46,141 nucleotides of DNA from the NCBI GenBank assembly GCA_949282845.1, contig CASDQF010000025.1:1-46141 (forward strand). Reading direction: 5' to 3'. Below are positions 43,295 through 46,141 of the stretch, piece by piece. This DNA comes from an uncultured Alphaproteobacteria bacterium. Lineage in GTDB: Bacteria; Pseudomonadota; Alphaproteobacteria; CAAHEQ01; UBA3637. The first letter of the stretch is position 1. Each line of letters starts with the position of its first letter. Position numbers and translations under genes: made by a program. The notes beneath the pieces are model-generated. The model was given only the letters and a program-made list of their open reading frames with translations. It had not been told where the DNA came from and did no database searches.

Positions 43295-43359
43295 TTTTAT
43301 CTCCTTTTTCATTAAAACAATATTGGTAGTTTAAACAAGAATGCATAAAAACACAAGCC

Positions 43360-43388
43360 TTGATTTCTAAAAGAAAAACATATATCCT
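43360..43388 (+). promoter_or_regulatory. Sigma70-type promoter of ppa
   Basis: TTGATT, a 17-base spacer and TATCCT, 26 bases before the ppa start. Confidence 0.5.
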
Positions 43389-43414
43389 GATATCATTTTA
43401 AAAGGAGACAAAAA

Positions 43415-43981
43415 ATGCATCCATGGCATGATGTAGAAAAAGAAAAAAATTCACCGCAAGTTGTCACAGCCGTGATAGAGGTGCCGAAAGGTTCAAAAAC
43501 AAAATATGAACTGGACAAATCAAGCGGATTATTACGCGTTGACCGTATTTTATACAGTTCGGTTCACTATCCGGCGAACTATGGTTTTATTCCCAAAAGC
43601 TATTGCGATGACAACGACCCGTTAGATATCTTAGTTTTAGGTCAAGAAGTCGTTGTTCCTATGTGTTTAATGCGTGCTCGTCCTATCGGTATCATGAAAA
43701 TGATTGACCAAGGACAAGAAGACGATAAAATTATTGCGATTCATGTGGACGATCCTGAATACATTCACTATCATGATATTGATGAATTACCTCCTCATTG
43801 CTTACGCATGCTGAAGCGTTTTTTTGAAGACTATAAAATTTTGGAGCAAAAAGAGGTTAAAATCGAAGAATTCTTAGGACACGAAGAAGCTTTTAAAACG
43901 ATTGAAAAAGCCTTTGATTTATATGAACAAGAAAAAGAAAATTTAGTAGGATATCGTGCCTCATGCCCATGCAACAGATAA
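43415..43981 (+). CDS. ppa: Inorganic pyrophosphatase
   Basis: The 188-residue enzyme hydrolyses pyrophosphate and drives biosynthesis. It has [17 protein letters not shown] and the active-site [12 protein letters not shown], plus [20 protein letters not shown], as in family I enzymes. GGAGA precedes the ATG. The HAD gene overlaps its 3' end by 19 bases, so the two are probably coupled. Confidence 0.95.
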   Translation: MHPWHDVEKEKNSPQVVTAVIEVPKGSKTKYELDKSSGLLRVDRILYSSVHYPANYGFIPKSYCDDNDPLDILVLGQEVVVPMCLMRARPIGIMKMIDQGQEDDKIIAIHVDDPEYIHYHDIDELPPHCLRMLKRFFEDYKILEQKEVKIEEFLGHEEAFKTIEKAFDLYEQEKENLVGYRASCPCNR

Positions 43982-44829
43982 CATCTTTAATGGAACTTGC
44001 CGATAGCGTAGATGCTTTTTTTATTGATGTCTATGGCGTTTTATGGGATGGAGAAGCTTATTATCCTTCTGCTTTGCGTATCTGCGAACAATTAATAAAA
44101 GCTGGAAAAAAAATTATTGTTTTATCTAATGCAACAACAATTAGCTCTTATTTTAAGGAAAAACATACATTACGTGGCTTTATTGAAGGCATCCATTACA
44201 CAGATGTGATTACTTCCGGAGATGTCTTAAAAGAAAAATTGGAAAAAGAAAACTTTTTAGATAAAGTAACCGGCTCTCAAAATGGGCTTTACACAATTAT
44301 CGGAAGAGAAAATGATCGTTTACTTGCTTCTGTTTTAGCTCGACAAACGCTCGATATGAATAAAGCCGCCGCCGTTTATTTAGGTGCTTTACAAAAAGAA
44401 GGGCATTTTTTTACAACACTTGATCCTTATTTACCGAGTGCACAACATGCTTTACAAAAAGGATTACCCGTTATTTGTGCTAATCCGGACTATTTTGCGT
44501 TCAACGGCCAACAAAAACATGTTGTCCAAGGCTCTCTCGGACGGTGGTATGAAGGACAAGGTGGAACCGTTTATTGGATTGGAAAACCTTATGCTGAAAT
44601 TTATCATTACGCTCTTCAAAAAATAGGCTTATCAGATCCGGCACGCGCCGTTATGGTTGGAGATACTATTAGAACGGATATTGTCGGAGGAAAAAATGCT
44701 GGCTTGAAAACAGTTTTAATTGTTGGAACAGGCATTACGGCAGATTTAATCGCTTCCGGTAAAGAATTGATGCAAATTGCCGATTCTGAAGGTGCTGTTC
44801 CGGATTATTTATTAGAAAGGCTTTCATAA
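43963..44829 (+). CDS. HAD-superfamily class IIA hydrolase
   Basis: The 288-residue protein has the nucleophile motif [27 protein letters not shown] and, near the end, the Lys and acidic motifs [13 protein letters not shown] and [17 protein letters not shown]. This fits the TIGR01459-like group, whose substrate is unknown. It begins within ppa (ATG 43963; a second ATG two codons later is possible). AGGA lies upstream at a longish distance. Confidence 0.88.
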   Translation: MPMQQITSLMELADSVDAFFIDVYGVLWDGEAYYPSALRICEQLIKAGKKIIVLSNATTISSYFKEKHTLRGFIEGIHYTDVITSGDVLKEKLEKENFLDKVTGSQNGLYTIIGRENDRLLASVLARQTLDMNKAAAVYLGALQKEGHFFTTLDPYLPSAQHALQKGLPVICANPDYFAFNGQQKHVVQGSLGRWYEGQGGTVYWIGKPYAEIYHYALQKIGLSDPARAVMVGDTIRTDIVGGKNAGLKTVLIVGTGITADLIASGKELMQIADSEGAVPDYLLERLS

Positions 44830-45239
44830 TGTTTGAACTTCATCCTTCTTTACAAAAAAAAGATTACATTTGTGATTTAGATTTATGTACTGTTTTATTC
44901 GAAGATAACAAAAATTATCCCTGGATTTTTTTAGTTCCTCAATTAGAAAATATCAAAAGTATGCGCGATTTAACGCATGAGCAACGTCTAAAACTAATGA
45001 CGGAAATAGAAAAAGCAGAAACCGTCATGGCAGATTTATTTCATCCGACACAAACGAATGTCGCCATGATTGGAAATATGACACCTCAATTACATGTTCA
45101 TATTATTTGCAGATTTGAAGGAGACCCTGCGTGGCCCGGAACAGTTTGGAGTGAAAAAGCTGTTCCTTATTCCCCGCAAGAAAAAGAAAATACCATTTTA
45201 AAAATTAAACAAGCTTTAAAAGGAGAAGTAAATGTCTAA
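44829..45239 (+). CDS. HIT-family nucleotide-binding protein
   Basis: The 136-residue product has NMTPQLHVHIICRFEGDPAW, a HIT motif with Gln in the first position, as usual in this bacterial subgroup. HIT proteins are nucleotide hydrolases or transferases; its substrate is unknown. Its start overlaps the HAD stop (TAATG) and its end overlaps kdsB by 8 bases, so four genes from ppa to kdsB form a tight operon. Confidence 0.88.
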   Translation: MFELHPSLQKKDYICDLDLCTVLFEDNKNYPWIFLVPQLENIKSMRDLTHEQRLKLMTEIEKAETVMADLFHPTQTNVAMIGNMTPQLHVHIICRFEGDPAWPGTVWSEKAVPYSPQEKENTILKIKQALKGEVNV

Positions 45240-46005
45240 AGTTGCTGTTTTAATTCCAACGCGTTTGAAATCAACACGTTTACCCAATAAACCGCTTGCA
45301 ATGATCAACGGTAAGCCCTTAATACAACATGTTTATGAACATGCCATAGCTGTTCATCCAGCGGAAGATGTTTACATTGCTTCCGGAGATCAAGAAATTA
45401 TAGATGTTGCGCGAAGTTTTGGAGCGCAATGTGTTTTAACAGATCCTTCCTTACCATCTGGTACGGATAGAATTTCCGCTGCGTTAAAAGAAATAGATCC
45501 GGAAGGCAGTAAATATGATATTATTGTTAATTTTCAGGGAGATGGTATCAATGTTGATCCTCGGTTAGATTTAGAACTCATTGATATTATGGAAAAAACG
45601 GGAGCCGATATTGTAACGGTAGGAAAAAGGATTTCAGATGAAAAAGAAATCAATAATCCGTCCTATGTTAAGATAGCGATGGGTTTAAAAGAAGGGGAAG
45701 ACACGGGTAGAGCTTTATATTTTTCACGAGCTCCCATACCGTATAACAGAGACTTAGAGAGCACTCAGAAGCCCTGTTATTGGCACATAGGGATTTATGT
45801 TTACAATGCGGTTTCATTAAGGCGATTTGTATCACTACCCGTAGGTAAATTAGAGGGTATTGAGAAGTTAGAGCAACTACGTGCATTAGAGAATGGGATG
45901 ACAATTTATGCGAAAATTGTTGATTCAATTAAGCTAATAGAGGGTGCTCCAGCGGACATTAACACGCCGGAAGAGTTAGCGGAAGCACAAAAATATATGA
46001 AATAA
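45232..46005 (+). CDS. kdsB: CMP-Kdo synthetase
   Basis: KdsB makes CMP-Kdo for WaaA. The 257-residue protein starts VLIPTRLKSTRLPNKPLAMI, the nucleotide-binding motif, with DPSLPSGTDRISAALKEIDP and NFQGDGINVDPRLDLELIDI, then LYFSRAPIPYNRD and HIGIYVYNAVSLRRFVSLPV. An AGGAG site overlaps the HIT gene. It ends the ppa-HAD-HIT-kdsB operon. Confidence 0.96.
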   Translation: MSKVAVLIPTRLKSTRLPNKPLAMINGKPLIQHVYEHAIAVHPAEDVYIASGDQEIIDVARSFGAQCVLTDPSLPSGTDRISAALKEIDPEGSKYDIIVNFQGDGINVDPRLDLELIDIMEKTGADIVTVGKRISDEKEINNPSYVKIAMGLKEGEDTGRALYFSRAPIPYNRDLESTQKPCYWHIGIYVYNAVSLRRFVSLPVGKLEGIEKLEQLRALENGMTIYAKIVDSIKLIEGAPADINTPEELAEAQKYMK

Positions 46006-46077
46006 TTTAACCGCAAATAATTTTTAGCTTGAATTATTCTTTATAAATAAACTATTCTGAAATTATAAGTTTATTTT

Positions 46078-46141
46078 AAATTTGTTATAAATAAAAAGGA
46101 GTCTCAGATGTTCATTTCTAACAAAATTACCCCCCCCCCCC
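46078..46141 (+). repeat. Poly-C leader cassette, copy 2
   Basis: AAATTTGTTAT (46078-46088), then AAGGAG and the same leader, ATG and first eight codons as copy 1, and at least 12 C to the window end. Identical over the leader, codons and tract. Confidence 0.9.
46108..46141 (+). CDS. Poly-C leader gene, cut by the right edge
   Basis: The ATG at 46108 begins MFISNKITP, the same as the 36376 gene, followed by the C-tract (46130-46141, continuing past the edge). The rest lies outside the window. Its reading state depends on the unknown tract length, so expression cannot be judged. AAGGAG precedes the ATG. It is the second member of a family sharing the leader. Confidence 0.75.
   Translation, partial: MFISNKITPPP

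Noticed and set aside
1-46141. CRISPR arrays, insertion sequences or rRNA genes
   Set aside because: No regularly spaced repeats, transposase genes or rRNA-like sequence were seen.

Overview
The window looks like chromosomal sequence from an AT-rich, Gram-negative alphaproteobacterium, probably host- or gut-associated. That placement is inferred from gene content and recalled family resemblance, not from a database search. Supporting signs are a complete outer-membrane toolkit (waaA-lpxK-lpxL, kdsB, FadL, opacity-type porin, GT8), an alphaproteobacterial-style XRE regulator, a class IIA HAD protein and many secreted cysteine-rich proteins. Good Shine-Dalgarno sites precede most genes, adjacent genes often overlap as ATGA, and UGA works as a normal stop.

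Layout. 0-1.4 kb: 3' part of a long cysteine-rich secreted protein cut by the left edge. 1.4-8.2 kb: thrS, then secreted or lipoprotein genes including a GH24 lysozyme-like enzyme, a DUF378 protein and a tandem pair of unknown paralogs. 8.5-11.3 kb: decayed VIT/VWA gene followed by a decayed cysteine-rich repeat gene. 11.6-16.2 kb: tRNA-Gly(GCC), mnmG, a GT8 glycosyltransferase, and a divergent acyltransferase / phosphopantetheinyl transferase pair. 16.2-19.4 kb: a membrane coiled-coil gene coupled to mazEF, an XRE regulator and a small unknown gene.

19.5-30 kb: a compact, intact podovirus-like particle cluster. It carries a T7-type portal, a Bbp19-like protein, scaffold, major capsid, tail tubular proteins A and B, terminase large subunit, a SleB-type hydrolase and a holin-like protein. 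It has no integrase, replication, polymerase or tail-fibre genes. A divergent HTH/S24-like regulator sits at its upstream end. An identical 14-bp dyad lies at two candidate sigma70 promoters, and strong intrinsic terminators stand inside the operon. The set reads as a domesticated particle module, gene-transfer-agent-like or a stripped prophage, under dedicated control.

30-46 kb: lipid A/Kdo operon, atypical OmpR-type regulator, FadL, a membrane-anchored DsbA-like protein with a cysteine cluster, a cysteine-rich secreted protein that begins with a C12 tract, typA, outer-membrane and lipoprotein genes, a cPRR protein, hisS, htpX-lemA, ppa, a HAD protein, a HIT protein and kdsB. The last 50 bases repeat the leader, start codon, first eight codons and poly-C tract of the 36.4-kb gene. 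The poly-C leader is the strongest candidate for an undescribed system: a family of phase-variable cysteine-rich surface proteins that share one switchable N-terminal cassette. Both window ends fall in genes of this type, so repeats may have ended the assembly there.
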